DNA of 24,197 nucleotides from Syntrophaceae bacterium (GTDB lineage Bacteria > Desulfobacterota > Desulfomonilia > Desulfomonilales > Desulfomonilaceae): positions 1 to 24,197 of the forward strand of contig JACWAG010000503.1 in assembly GCA_014874425.1 (NCBI GenBank), read 5' to 3'. The notes beneath the pieces are model-generated. The model was given only the letters and a program-made list of their open reading frames with translations. It made no database searches and was not told where the DNA came from. The position numbers and the translations under genes are program-made. The number at the start of each line of letters is the position of its first letter. Within the stretch, counting starts at the first letter, position 1. Below are positions 16,713-23,978 of the stretch, piece after piece.

Positions 16713-17404
16713 CACTTATTCCCTTCCATGAATGCTTCTAATAGCCGTGGCAAGATTCCTATTATGTCACGTCTGTTGTCAACCAAAAAGGACAGGCGCT
16801 CAGGTTTATTACCGACATCTCCGATTTCCCAGTTATAATCAGCGACAATCTGCTCATTTTGGTCTAGTGTACCAATGTTCATCCGAATTTTAGCTTCCTC
16901 ATGTGTTTTGAAGGCAATTAAAACACTTCTAAGTTCTGAGGTTTTATCAATAGAAACAATATTGCCATAGGTGACTTCACAAGATGTCGCTCCATACGCG
17001 GAAACAACATTCATAATGAAATTTAAGTCTGACAGTCTCCCCCAAAAATCCAGGGAATTTGGGTATGTGAAACTTATTGCCGCATTTATCCCCGCCATGT
17101 TGATTGGAGTATAAGGCAATAATTCTAGATAACGACGGACATATTCAGGACTATTAAAATCCTCTAACCCACTCAACCCGACTTCTTGAACTTGAAATCG
17201 CTGTAAGTCCATAAACCAAGTAACTGCTTGGTAAGCTATTTCCGAAAAGAGGTTCTGTGGCGCACGTTGTTCCCGAAGTGGATTTCCGAAATCCATATGG
17301 CATCTTGTTGATATGAATTCTGATGTAAGGATCGCTGGATTGAACTTTCCAATCACCACAGTATTGACAAAATTAATAGTCGGTGTTGTTTGCAATTGAT
17401 TCAC
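16712..17404 (-). CDS. Unknown protein A of an AT-rich three-gene cassette (TIGR04255-like?)
   Basis: This is the first gene of the cassette, 230 residues, read from GTG 17404. An in-frame stop at 17417-17419 limits the start to this GTG or a later one, and no strong ribosome binding site is seen. The opening INFVNTVVIGKFNPAILTSE and the alternation of beta-strands with amphipathic helices recall, weakly, the sporadically distributed TIGR04255 family, but I cannot confirm that. There is no membrane segment, no signal peptide and no obvious enzyme motif. The C-terminus ends in a helix, LPRLLEAFMEGNK, whose codons carry the ribosome binding site of gene B. The function is unknown. The setting (AT-rich, three overlapping orphan genes between housekeeping genes) is typical of accessory or defence-type cassettes, which is inference only. 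Confidence 0.75.
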   Translation of the reverse strand: MNQLQTTPTINFVNTVVIGKFNPAILTSEFISTRCHMDFGNPLREQRAPQNLFSEIAYQAVTWFMDLQRFQVQEVGLSGLEDFNSPEYVRRYLELLPYTPINMAGINAAISFTYPNSLDFWGRLSDLNFIMNVVSAYGATSCEVTYGNIVSIDKTSELRSVLIAFKTHEEAKIRMNIGTLDQNEQIVADYNWEIGDVGNKPERLSFLVDNRRDIIGILPRLLEAFMEGNK

Positions 17405-17416
17405 TTCTGATTCGAA

Positions 17417-17521
17417 TTATTTTAGGTTCACCAAAGCGCTTTTTCCTTTTGATTTCTTCTTTGGTTCAAATTCCTTTAGACTTGTCACTAAGAGAATATC
17501 TACTACTTCATCAAATTTCAA
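17417..17521 (-). CDS. Possible Lys-rich micro-ORF ahead of the unknown cassette
   Basis: From TTG 17521 the frame reads LKFDEVVDILLVTSLKEFEP and then a basic tail KKKSKGKSALVNLK, stopping at 17417, for 34 codons. It is in the same frame as protein A, separated by one stop and four codons. An acidic amphipathic helix followed by a Lys-rich tail looks like a real small protein rather than noise. There is no ATG and no clear ribosome binding site, so it could also be a decayed N-terminal part of something larger. Confidence 0.3.
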   Translation of the reverse strand: MKFDEVVDILLVTSLKEFEPKKKSKGKSALVNLK

Positions 17522-17635
17522 TGGATATAATGATAAAGTCCCGAATCACTTTATTAAGGTTAAGGGTTGCCAACCGGCGTGGCGACGTTTCCAAATAACA
17601 CGATATTCTTCAAAACATTCCAAAGCTAAAATAGT

Positions 17636-18403
17636 TCAGATGTCCAATAGAGCCGGTTGGTTCCTTGTTCTTAAAGCTAAAACCATTATGGCGACATAAG
17701 CGGCCCCAGCTTTCCTGAGCGCTTTTGCGGCCTCTGATACCGTCGCTCCTGTAGTTGACACATCATCAACAATCAGAACTCGCTTGTTTGCAATCCGTGC
17801 CGGACGGCAAACCTGAAAAGCATTCTTGAGATTTACAAGTCTCCTTGCTCGGGAAAGTCCTACCTGAGGTTCTGTGTCGCGACTCTTAACCAGCGATGTT
17901 CTATCAAGGACAATCCCGGTTTCCCTTGAAAGCCTTTTCGAAATTGTTATGACCTGGTTAAAACCCCTCCCCACCAGACGTTTTCGGTGAACCGGGACTG
18001 GAATGATCGCATCAAATTTATCGTCCGAATAATGCCTGTAAAAGGCGCTTATGAGCAATTCGGAGATAGGACGAACATTGAATAGAGACGCGTGGAATTT
18101 GAGCCTTGTGACGCCCGTGCGAACGGATTGTTCATAATAAACCCCATATCGGGCCTTGTCAAAAGGGGGTGGGTTCGTAAGACACCTTCCACACAACAAG
18201 GAGGAGCGGTCATCGAAAGTCGCTAGAGGCAAGCCACACAAATTGCAAAAAGGTTGCGACACCAATCTAACAGAATCTCTACATTCAGGGCAAATTACCG
18301 ATCCCTTAACATGATTCCCTGCCCCGCAAAAATAACAAACCTCGGGGAAAATTACAGAGGAAACAGAATCAATGACCATGGAAAGAATATCTCGATTTAT
18401 CAT
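17636..18403 (-). CDS. comF: ComF-family phosphoribosyltransferase-like protein
   Basis: This 255-residue cytosolic protein has the standard ComF layout. The N-terminal zinc-finger-like region has paired cysteines at 23/26 and 38/41 and a second set at 53/56 and 71/74. A phosphoribosyltransferase fold follows, with IPVPVHRKRLVGRGFNQ near 134 and the PRPP-binding loop VLIVDDVSTTGAT at 209-221. ComF proteins help take single-stranded DNA across the membrane or process it in transformation, and homologues (GntX) occur in species not known to be competent. No catalysed reaction is established. The start lacks a strong ribosome binding site; ATG 18376 is a possible alternative. It is divergent from the acyl-CoA ligase gene and appears monocistronic. 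Confidence 0.92.
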   Translation of the reverse strand: MINRDILSMVIDSVSSVIFPEVCYFCGAGNHVKGSVICPECRDSVRLVSQPFCNLCGLPLATFDDRSSLLCGRCLTNPPPFDKARYGVYYEQSVRTGVTRLKFHASLFNVRPISELLISAFYRHYSDDKFDAIIPVPVHRKRLVGRGFNQVITISKRLSRETGIVLDRTSLVKSRDTEPQVGLSRARRLVNLKNAFQVCRPARIANKRVLIVDDVSTTGATVSEAAKALRKAGAAYVAIMVLALRTRNQPALLDI

Positions 18404-18618
18404 ATTAGTGTTCAGTCATTCACAATGCTTGACTCATTTCCTTGTGGAGCGCCCAGCGCCTCAACAGGAGCGAACAATGCGGAATCCGTTCTCAGCCTTC
18501 CAGTATAACTTCGATATCTTTGGGACATCCTTCCAATGACAAAGCATACCCCATAACCCTTCTGTTTGGACAATAAATATGACCCCAACAAATTATTTAG
18601 AATCTAGGACATTTTCCA

Positions 18619-18636
18619 AGTGACGAATCAGTCACT
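18619..18636. promoter_or_regulatory. Operator-like palindrome AGTGAC-N6-GTCACT
   Basis: Perfect six-base arms (AGTGAC and GTCACT) flank the six-base centre GAATCA, a spacing that suits a dimeric repressor of TetR or GntR type. It lies about 190 bases upstream of the acyl-CoA ligase start. No regulator gene is in the window. Confidence 0.4.
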
Positions 18637-18750
18637 AAGGTGATATCCTTTTTGCTCAAACTTTCTTACCGAGACTATTTCTAGTAGCGAACAACAGAGA
18701 TTCACTCACGCAAGACTCTTGGCCGGAAGCCCTTAGTGAGTTCCCAAGCG

Positions 18751-18761
18751 ACTGATTCAGT
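18751..18761. promoter_or_regulatory. Second operator-like palindrome ACTGA-T-TCAGT
   Basis: Five-base arms face each other around a central T, 64 bases before the ligase start. Its ACTGATTC is the reverse complement of GAATCAGT in the palindrome at 18619-18636, so the same protein could bind both. Confidence 0.35.
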
Positions 18762-18824
18762 TTAGCGAACAAAGCGCCTTTAACTCGCTGCAAGTGGACG
18801 CAGTTACGACAAATGGAGGAAATC

Positions 18825-20495
18825 ATGAATCAGAGCCATTACCAGTATTGGCCCAAGCGTGTTCCCAAATCCCTTGTCTATCCCCAAACGCCTCTTTATG
18901 AATTTCTCGAGACCTCAGCCGCACGGTATCCTGACCGGCCAGCGATCATTTACTACGGCCGACGCATAACATTTTCCGAGATGTGGACCGAGTGCCAGCG
19001 CCTGGCCGGAGCCATGGCCACCCTTGGGGTAAAGAAGGGTGATCGTGTGGCCTTGTACTTACAAAATACGCCGCATTTCTCCATCGGGTTCCTGGCGGCA
19101 ATACGGGCCGGCGCTGTCGTGGCCCCCATGAATCCCATGTTAGTGGCCGCTGAGTTCGCTCATTTGCTCGCCGACAGCGGAGCCAAAATTGTCATCACGA
19201 CCACCGACCTGTATCCGAGGATTGCGGATGTCTGCCGGGATGCGGGTGTCTCGGAAGTCATTGTCGGGTCCTATAGAGACTATCTACCTCCAGAACCGGA
19301 GGCGCCGATCCCGGAGTTTATGCTCCAGGCGCCGCCCCTTATCGAAGGGACGCGCGACTGGTTCAGCGCCCTGGCTAAAGCCCCCGAGCCGCCCGCTGTT
19401 TCATTTAGCGTCGATGACGTGTGTCTCTTGCCGTACACAGCAGGCTCCACAGGTCAGCCGAAGGGATGTATGCACACCCACGCTACTGTCACCGCCAACG
19501 TTCTCGGCTCTATCACCTGGAGCGCATCCACTTGCATGTCTGTGAATCTGGCCACCCTGCCGCTCTTTCATGTTACCGGCATGGTCCACAGCTTCCTTGC
19601 CCCCATCGCTGTCGGAGCCCCCTGTGTTCTCCTGACCCGCTGGGATCGCCAGGCGGCGCTGATGGCCATCGAGAAATATGGCGTTAGCGTCTGGCCAAAC
19701 ATAACCACGATGCTCACCGACCTTTTGGCCACGCCGGACATAGAAAAACGGGACTTGAGTTCACTGGACTTCGTGGGCGGTGGTGGCGCTCCACTGCCCG
19801 CAGTTCTGGCCGAAAGATTCAACAGGATTACCGGGCTAACGTTCGTCGAGGGTTATGGCTTGACGGAGACTATTTCCCAGACCCACTGGAACCCGCCGGA
19901 TCGGGCCAAACCAGGCAGCATCGGTATTCCCGTGTTCGGTGTTGATGCTCGCGTCATGGAGATCTCGACATTCAAGGAAGCCCAGACAGGAGAGCAGGGC
20001 GAAATAGTAGTCAACGGTCCCTCTGTTTTGAAGGGCTACTGGAACAAACCTGAAGAGACAGAAGAAGCTTTCATCGAACTGGAGGATGGCAAGAAATTCC
20101 TGAGGACCGGTGATATCGGCCACATGGATGAAGAAGGCTACTTTTATGTGTCGGATCGGCTTAAAAGAATGATCAACGCCGCTGGTTTCAAGGTCTGGCC
20201 GGCCGAGGTTGAATCCGTTCTCTATCGGCATCCGGCGGTGCTTGAAGCGTGCGTGATCGGAGTGCCAGACGCGAAACGTGTGGAAAACGTCAAGGCCCTC
20301 ATCAGTCTTCGTCCTGAATCCATCGGTAAGATTACGGAGGATGAAATCATCCAGTGGTCGAAGGAGCGGATGTCAGCGTATAAGTACCCCCGGCTCGTTG
20401 AATTCGTCGAGTCATTACCCAAGACCGGAGTGGGTAAAATTCCCTGGCGGCTTCTGCAAGAACAGGAAAGAGCAAAGCTTTCCAGTAAAAAGTAA
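18825..20495 (+). CDS. AMP-forming acyl-CoA ligase
   Basis: This enzyme activates a carboxylic acid with ATP and CoA through an acyl-adenylate. I use ATG 18825, since GGAGGA lies just before it and the ATG at 18813 overlaps that site; the protein is 556 residues, normal for the family. Motifs in order are the phosphate loop TAGSTGQPKG at 205-214, GYGLTE at 343-348, RTGDIG at 427-432, the hinge-side SDRLKRMI near 443, and GKIPWR with the catalytic Lys at 538. It resembles long-chain and aromatic acid CoA ligases, but substrate choice cannot be read from the motifs. The phosphotriesterase-family gene follows after 18 bases and is surely co-transcribed. It may feed the CoA-linked enzymes nearby, including the AbfD-like dehydratase and MaoC. 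Confidence 0.92.
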   Translation: MNQSHYQYWPKRVPKSLVYPQTPLYEFLETSAARYPDRPAIIYYGRRITFSEMWTECQRLAGAMATLGVKKGDRVALYLQNTPHFSIGFLAAIRAGAVVAPMNPMLVAAEFAHLLADSGAKIVITTTDLYPRIADVCRDAGVSEVIVGSYRDYLPPEPEAPIPEFMLQAPPLIEGTRDWFSALAKAPEPPAVSFSVDDVCLLPYTAGSTGQPKGCMHTHATVTANVLGSITWSASTCMSVNLATLPLFHVTGMVHSFLAPIAVGAPCVLLTRWDRQAALMAIEKYGVSVWPNITTMLTDLLATPDIEKRDLSSLDFVGGGGAPLPAVLAERFNRITGLTFVEGYGLTETISQTHWNPPDRAKPGSIGIPVFGVDARVMEISTFKEAQTGEQGEIVVNGPSVLKGYWNKPEETEEAFIELEDGKKFLRTGDIGHMDEEGYFYVSDRLKRMINAAGFKVWPAEVESVLYRHPAVLEACVIGVPDAKRVENVKALISLRPESIGKITEDEIIQWSKERMSAYKYPRLVEFVESLPKTGVGKIPWRLLQEQERAKLSSKK

Positions 20496-20513
20496 AACAA
20501 AGGAGGAAGATCG

Positions 20514-21500
20514 ATGGGCGCAACAAAGATTAATACGGTAACTGGTCCTATCTTGCCCGAGGAACTGGGCGTAACCTTAGTTCATGAACATCTGTTTTTT
20601 GGGTACCCTGGCTGGGAAGGTGACCAGACGGTGGCGCCTTTTGACCGACAAACCATCGTAAACAACGGTGTGGCGCTTCTCCGGCAACTAAAGGACCTTG
20701 GCCTAAGGACTTACGTTGATGCGACCGCCGTGGATTGCGGCAGGAACGTTGAGGTCCTGAAAGAGATCTCGGAGAAATCCCAAGTCAACATCGTCTGTTC
20801 CACCGGATATTACTACGAAGGGGAAGGGGCTCCGACCTACTGGAAATTCCGCTCCAGCCTGGGAGACGTAAGGGAGGAGCTTTATGAACTTTTCATGAAG
20901 GAGGTGACACTGGGCATTCAGCGCTCCGGAATCAGGGCTGGCGTTATCAAGGTGGGCACTAGCAAGGGCCAGATCACTGATTACGAAAAGCTAATGCTGA
21001 ACGCCGCAGCCAGGGTCCAGAAAGAAACGGACGTTCCCATCATCACGCATACTCAAGAAGGAACCATGGGGCCGGAGCAGGCGGAATTTCTCATCACCGC
21101 CGGTGCGAACCCCAAGCGCATTCAAATTGGTCACATGAGCGATAACCTTGACCTTGCGTATCAAATCAAGACACTCGGTCATGGCGTGTACGTTTCCTGG
21201 GATCGCATGGGGCTCGAGGTTTTAGCGGGCTGTCCGAGAGACGCTGACCGTTATTCTGTCATGTTGGACCTTATTTCCAAAGGTTATGGCGACCGGCTCA
21301 TGATTTCTCATGACTCGATTTGCACATGGTTGGGCCGGCCAATTAAGTTGCCGGATGCAGCGTTGCAATTTGTAGCCAATTGGAACCCGACCCATTTGTT
21401 CAAGAACATTATCCCTGCCCTGAAAAAGGGAGGGGCTAGCGATGAGCAGATCAAGACAATCATCGAAGACAACCCCCGTCGTCTTTTTGTAGGCGAATAG
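20514..21500 (+). CDS. Phosphotriesterase-family hydrolase (lactonase-like)
   Basis: This 328-residue amidohydrolase-superfamily protein has the full binuclear metal site of the phosphotriesterase group: HEH at 24-26, the probable carboxylated Lys146 (VIKVG), His179 (ITHT), His207 (IGHM) and Asp267 (SHDS). Natural members are mostly lactonases or ester and phospholactone hydrolases, and true phosphotriesterase activity is usually a side reaction. Substrate specificity cannot be assigned. AGGAGG lies about nine bases before the ATG. It sits 18 bases after the acyl-CoA ligase, so hydrolysis of a lactone or ester to an acid that the ligase then activates is a reasonable reading, though inferred. 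There is no signal peptide, so it is cytosolic. Confidence 0.9.
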   Translation: MGATKINTVTGPILPEELGVTLVHEHLFFGYPGWEGDQTVAPFDRQTIVNNGVALLRQLKDLGLRTYVDATAVDCGRNVEVLKEISEKSQVNIVCSTGYYYEGEGAPTYWKFRSSLGDVREELYELFMKEVTLGIQRSGIRAGVIKVGTSKGQITDYEKLMLNAAARVQKETDVPIITHTQEGTMGPEQAEFLITAGANPKRIQIGHMSDNLDLAYQIKTLGHGVYVSWDRMGLEVLAGCPRDADRYSVMLDLISKGYGDRLMISHDSICTWLGRPIKLPDAALQFVANWNPTHLFKNIIPALKKGGASDEQIKTIIEDNPRRLFVGE

Positions 21501-21610
21501 GAAAGAGGAGATTTTTGGCAACATCTATATAATTTTCTGAAATGGTTGAATAACTTTCAACAAGATGACCTAGTGGGATGTTACGCTCAAGCGGATGTCA
21601 AGTTCCACAG

Positions 21611-21769
21611 CTACAAAAACTTTGGTGGTAATGGCCCGCCAAATTTAAAAGGCAAGTTGGCTATTATCATTAAAGTAGATGTGCCGTGGGCCAACATTTT
21701 CCCAGGTTCATCCATTACTCGAGCCTGGCGGTACCCGCGTGAATATTTCCTGATCGCCATCTTCAACCG
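21611..21769 (-). pseudogene. Remnant of a PaaI-type hotdog thioesterase (C-terminal end)
   Basis: Directly after the MaoC stop, in the same minus-strand frame, 52 codons are open and end at TAG 21611-21613. They read like the last strands and tail of a PaaI-type acyl-CoA thioesterase: ARVMDEPGKMLAHGTSTLMI, then a proline-rich tail ending PLPPKFL. The N-terminal two thirds, with the active-site Asp/Asn and His region, are absent because intact MaoC occupies the space. No start codon with a ribosome binding site is visible. I take it as the surviving end of a thioesterase gene whose front was deleted, perhaps in the event that placed MaoC here. Homology is judged by eye. Confidence 0.5.
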
Positions 21770-22237
21770 CTACGCCCCCCGGCGCTTCATAAGACCAATT
21801 CCTTTCCACGTCATCACTACTTGCCGATGCTGGTTCATTACCTCGACGTACGTACTAACAGTCCCTCGATCCGGTTTCGAGTGAGAGGGTTTAGATTCAA
21901 GAATAGTGACGCGGATCGAAAGGGTATCGCCGGGTCTGACTGGCTCAAGCCAACGTAGTTCGTCTGCGCCGGGTGATCCCAAACTTGCCACCGGTGAGAC
22001 ATAATGGTCAACCAGAAGCCGCATGGCCAGGCTCACTGTGTGCCATCCGCTTGCGATTAAGCCACCGAACACAGAATGCTTCGCCGCCTCCGGATCCATG
22101 TGAAAGGGCTGTGGATCGAAACACCGGGCGAATTCGATGATGTCGGCCTCACTAACGGTAATCGAACCGGCCTCGTGAATGGCGCCTGGCACATAATCCT
22201 CAAAATAGCGGTCTTCCGCCTTAGTTACGAATGTCAT
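21770..22237 (-). CDS. MaoC-family (R)-enoyl-CoA hydratase-like dehydratase
   Basis: This 155-residue single-hotdog protein has the MaoC hydratase motif: Asp41 and His46 in FDPQPFHMDPEAA, followed by FGGLIASGWHT near 57, the usual helix and turn. MaoC enzymes add or remove water across the double bond of an acyl-CoA, giving (R)-3-hydroxyacyl-CoA. The C-terminal half, including LRWLEPVRPGDTLSIRV near 93, is typical of the stand-alone form. AAGGAG lies about 13 bases before the ATG, slightly far. It is divergent from the alcohol dehydrogenase and convergent with the ligase operon. A thioesterase remnant follows its stop. It may hydrate the enoyl-CoA made by the AbfD-like dehydratase, but that link is inference. 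Confidence 0.88.
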   Translation of the reverse strand: MTFVTKAEDRYFEDYVPGAIHEAGSITVSEADIIEFARCFDPQPFHMDPEAAKHSVFGGLIASGWHTVSLAMRLLVDHYVSPVASLGSPGADELRWLEPVRPGDTLSIRVTILESKPSHSKPDRGTVSTYVEVMNQHRQVVMTWKGIGLMKRRGA

Positions 22238-22580
22238 GATCCGTTTAGGACTCCTTGCAATGTAGTCTGACCTTCATTAACGTAGCCAAAAACTTCACTT
22301 TTCTTTTAATACCTTTTAGTCTTACGTCAAAGCCACGCCCATGACGAATTTAACCGCAAGACACGAGATATTAAAGATGTTTTTTATTGAACATGAACAG
22401 AGTTAAATAAAAGTTTTCTCATTTGAAACTAAATAAGCCTGTTGCAAAAGTCTTTAAATGATGCCGGTAGTCTATGACTGGATTTGACCGCGCCCACTAC
22501 AGTTACTATATTCAAATTAAACATTGTGTATTATACCAAAACTTCCAACCTAGGCTATAAAGAAAGGAAAGGTGAAAAAC
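22238..22580. other. 343-base intergenic region between maoC-like and alcohol dehydrogenase genes
   Basis: AT-rich and non-coding in all frames I checked. It contains the sigma70 promoter annotated at 22484-22512. It also contains GCCTGTTGCAAAAGTC at 22437-22452, which resembles the ends of several insertion-sequence families. No transposase and no matching inverted copy were found, so an insertion scar is only a possibility. Confidence 0.4.
22484..22512 (+). promoter_or_regulatory. Sigma70-type promoter for the alcohol dehydrogenase
   Basis: TTGACC (22484-22489) and TATATT (22507-22512) are separated by exactly 17 bases, each one mismatch from consensus. The -10 box is 68 bases before the ATG at 22581, leaving a leader of about 60 bases. 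Confidence 0.6.
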
Positions 22581-23732
22581 ATGGCGGTATATGGATTTTT
22601 TATGCCTACCGTGAACCTTATGGGAGCCGGAGCGGTTCAGGAAACAGGCAAGCAAGCCAAATTACTGGGCGGCAAAAAAGTTCTATTAGTAACCGACGCC
22701 TATCTTGAAAAAATTGGCATGGCCCGGGAGATTGCGGACATTATTAAAAAGGAAGGTATCAAAGTTAAAATTTATGGTGGCGCTGAACCGAATCCCACCG
22801 ATAAGAATGTACATGATGGCTTTGATATTTATAAAAAAGAAGGCTGTGATCTTATTGTCTCCTTGGGCGGAGGATCTTCGCATGACTGCGCAAAAGTAAT
22901 CGGACTTATTGCTGGTAATGGTGGAAGAATTAATGACTACGAAGGTGTCGATAAATCTCGATTGCCGATGGCTCCAATGATTGCCATTAACACCACTGCT
23001 GGTACGGCCGCCGAAATAACAAGATTCTGTATTATTACAGATTCTTCCAAACACATTAAAATGGCTATCGTAGACTGGCACGTAACTCCGAATGTATCGA
23101 TCAATGATCCCTTGTTAATGATGAAACAACCTCCTAGTTTAACAGCCTCTACAGGAATGGATGCTCTTACTCATGCCGTTGAAGCGTATGTTTCTACGAT
23201 AGCTACCCCGGTGACCGACTCGGCTGCATTAATGGCCTTTGAATTAATCCCTAGATATTTGCGCCGTGCCGTAGCTAATGGGGAAGATTATGAAGCACGT
23301 GAAAAAATGGCTTACGCTCAATTATTAGCGGGTATGGCTTTTAATAACGCCAGCCTAGGCTATGTGCATTCAATGGCTCATCAATTAGGTGGATTCTATA
23401 ATTTGCCTCATGGTGTTTGCAACGCAATCCTTCTCCCCCACGTTTCACGATTTAACATGATTGGCAATCTCGATCGTTACGCAGAGATAGCTGCGGCTAT
23501 GGGCGAAAATATTGATGGACTTTCTGTCAGGGATGCCGCAGAAAAATTCTTGACTGCAATTGTTACGCTATCGGCTGATGTTGGAATTCCTTCAGGTCTA
23601 GCGGAACTGAATGTCAAAGAGGAAGACTTTGCGCTGATGGCCGGAAATGCCAAGTTAGACGCCTGTCAACTTACCAATCCACGTACAGCGACACTTGAAC
23701 AAGTAATTCAAATTTACAAGAATGCAATGTAA
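22581..23732 (+). CDS. Iron-containing NAD(P)-dependent alcohol dehydrogenase
   Basis: This 383-residue group III (iron-type) alcohol dehydrogenase belongs with the methanol and 1,3-propanediol dehydrogenase-like enzymes of Bacillus, Clostridia and Desulfovibrio. It has the nucleotide-binding GGGSSHDCAK starting at residue 97 and the metal ligands Asp194, His198, His263 and His277 (in MDALTHAVEA and HSMAHQLGGFYNLPHG). I use ATG 22581 because AAAGGAAAGG is well spaced before it; GTG 22572 is part of that site. It oxidises primary alcohols or reduces aldehydes in the cytosol; the exact alcohol is unknown. Relatives include 4-hydroxybutyrate dehydrogenases. The gene is clearly richer in A and T than the ligase operon beside it, hinting at transfer from a low-GC donor. 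It has its own promoter and terminator, so it is monocistronic. Confidence 0.93.
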   Translation: MAVYGFFMPTVNLMGAGAVQETGKQAKLLGGKKVLLVTDAYLEKIGMAREIADIIKKEGIKVKIYGGAEPNPTDKNVHDGFDIYKKEGCDLIVSLGGGSSHDCAKVIGLIAGNGGRINDYEGVDKSRLPMAPMIAINTTAGTAAEITRFCIITDSSKHIKMAIVDWHVTPNVSINDPLLMMKQPPSLTASTGMDALTHAVEAYVSTIATPVTDSAALMAFELIPRYLRRAVANGEDYEAREKMAYAQLLAGMAFNNASLGYVHSMAHQLGGFYNLPHGVCNAILLPHVSRFNMIGNLDRYAEIAAAMGENIDGLSVRDAAEKFLTAIVTLSADVGIPSGLAELNVKEEDFALMAGNAKLDACQLTNPRTATLEQVIQIYKNAM

Positions 23733-23734
23733 TT

Positions 23735-23926
23735 TTAAGGTTCGCTAAATAAGCGGACAAAGAAGAAGCTCTTAGGGGATGAGCCTAAGAGCCTTTTAAA
23801 CTCGAATTTTTTGTTTTTTCTCCGATATTCAGGCTTGAATCCCACATCTTCTAGATATCTGAAAATAAATGCGCTTGTGGATGAATATCCATATATAGAC
23901 TTCACTCCAGGATTCCCATCAAACAT
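23735..23926 (-). CDS. Doubtful 63-codon ORF opposite the terminator
   Basis: The frame from ATG 23926 begins MFDGNPGVKSIYGYSSTSAF and has ordinary codon use for about 48 codons, then runs through the terminator hairpin of the gene on the other strand. An AGAG lies about seven bases before the ATG. I recognise no family. It may be the front of a decayed gene or a chance frame; a real gene would not normally read through the neighbour's terminator. Confidence 0.2.
   Translation of the reverse strand: MFDGNPGVKSIYGYSSTSAFIFRYLEDVGFKPEYRRKNKKFEFKRLLGSSPKSFFFVRLFSEP
23768..23797 (+). terminator. Intrinsic terminator after the alcohol dehydrogenase
   Basis: GCTCTTAGG (23768-23776) pairs perfectly with CCTAAGAGC (23784-23792) over a seven-base loop and is followed by CTTTT. 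It lies 36 bases past the stop. Confidence 0.85.
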
Positions 23927-23950
23927 GATATTCTCTTTATAAGCTTGGCT

Positions 23951-23978
23951 GACGCTTCCTGCGCCAAAGCGTCTTTTT
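23951..23978 (+). terminator. Second terminator-like hairpin without an obvious gene
   Basis: GACGCTT (23951-23957) pairs with AAGCGTC (23967-23973) and is followed by TTTTT. It has the form of a plus-strand intrinsic terminator, but no plus-strand gene lies between it and the terminator at 23768-23797. It may be a back-up terminator or the end of a small RNA. Confidence 0.5.

Larger units (their letters stand above)
18404..18824. promoter_or_regulatory. 421-base divergent control region with repeats
   Basis: This region lies between comF (minus) and the acyl-CoA ligase (plus) and contains no credible gene. It holds three copies of AGCGAACAA in direct orientation, at 18469-18477, 18686-18694 and 18764-18772; the last two extend to TAGCGAACAA. 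It also holds two palindromes, annotated separately, that share the octamer GAATCAGT in opposite orientations. Such repetition near a catabolic operon suggests regulator binding. Confidence 0.45.

Noticed and set aside
17545..17635. Short minus-strand stretch containing VATPVGNP, reminiscent of the RsmI N-terminus
   Set aside because: Only about eight residues match, a stop follows at once, and nothing else of RsmI is present.
21546..21884. Plus-strand 112-codon frame after the phosphotriesterase gene
   Set aside because: It has no family signal and its second half is antisense to the MaoC gene, whereas the minus strand of the same stretch carries thioesterase-like residues.
21611..22237. 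Amber readthrough or pyrrolysine at the MaoC TAG giving a MaoC-thioesterase fusion
   Set aside because: MaoC is already full length at the TAG, other genes here (mntP, PHP, phosphotriesterase) also end in TAG, and the tail lacks the front part of a thioesterase.
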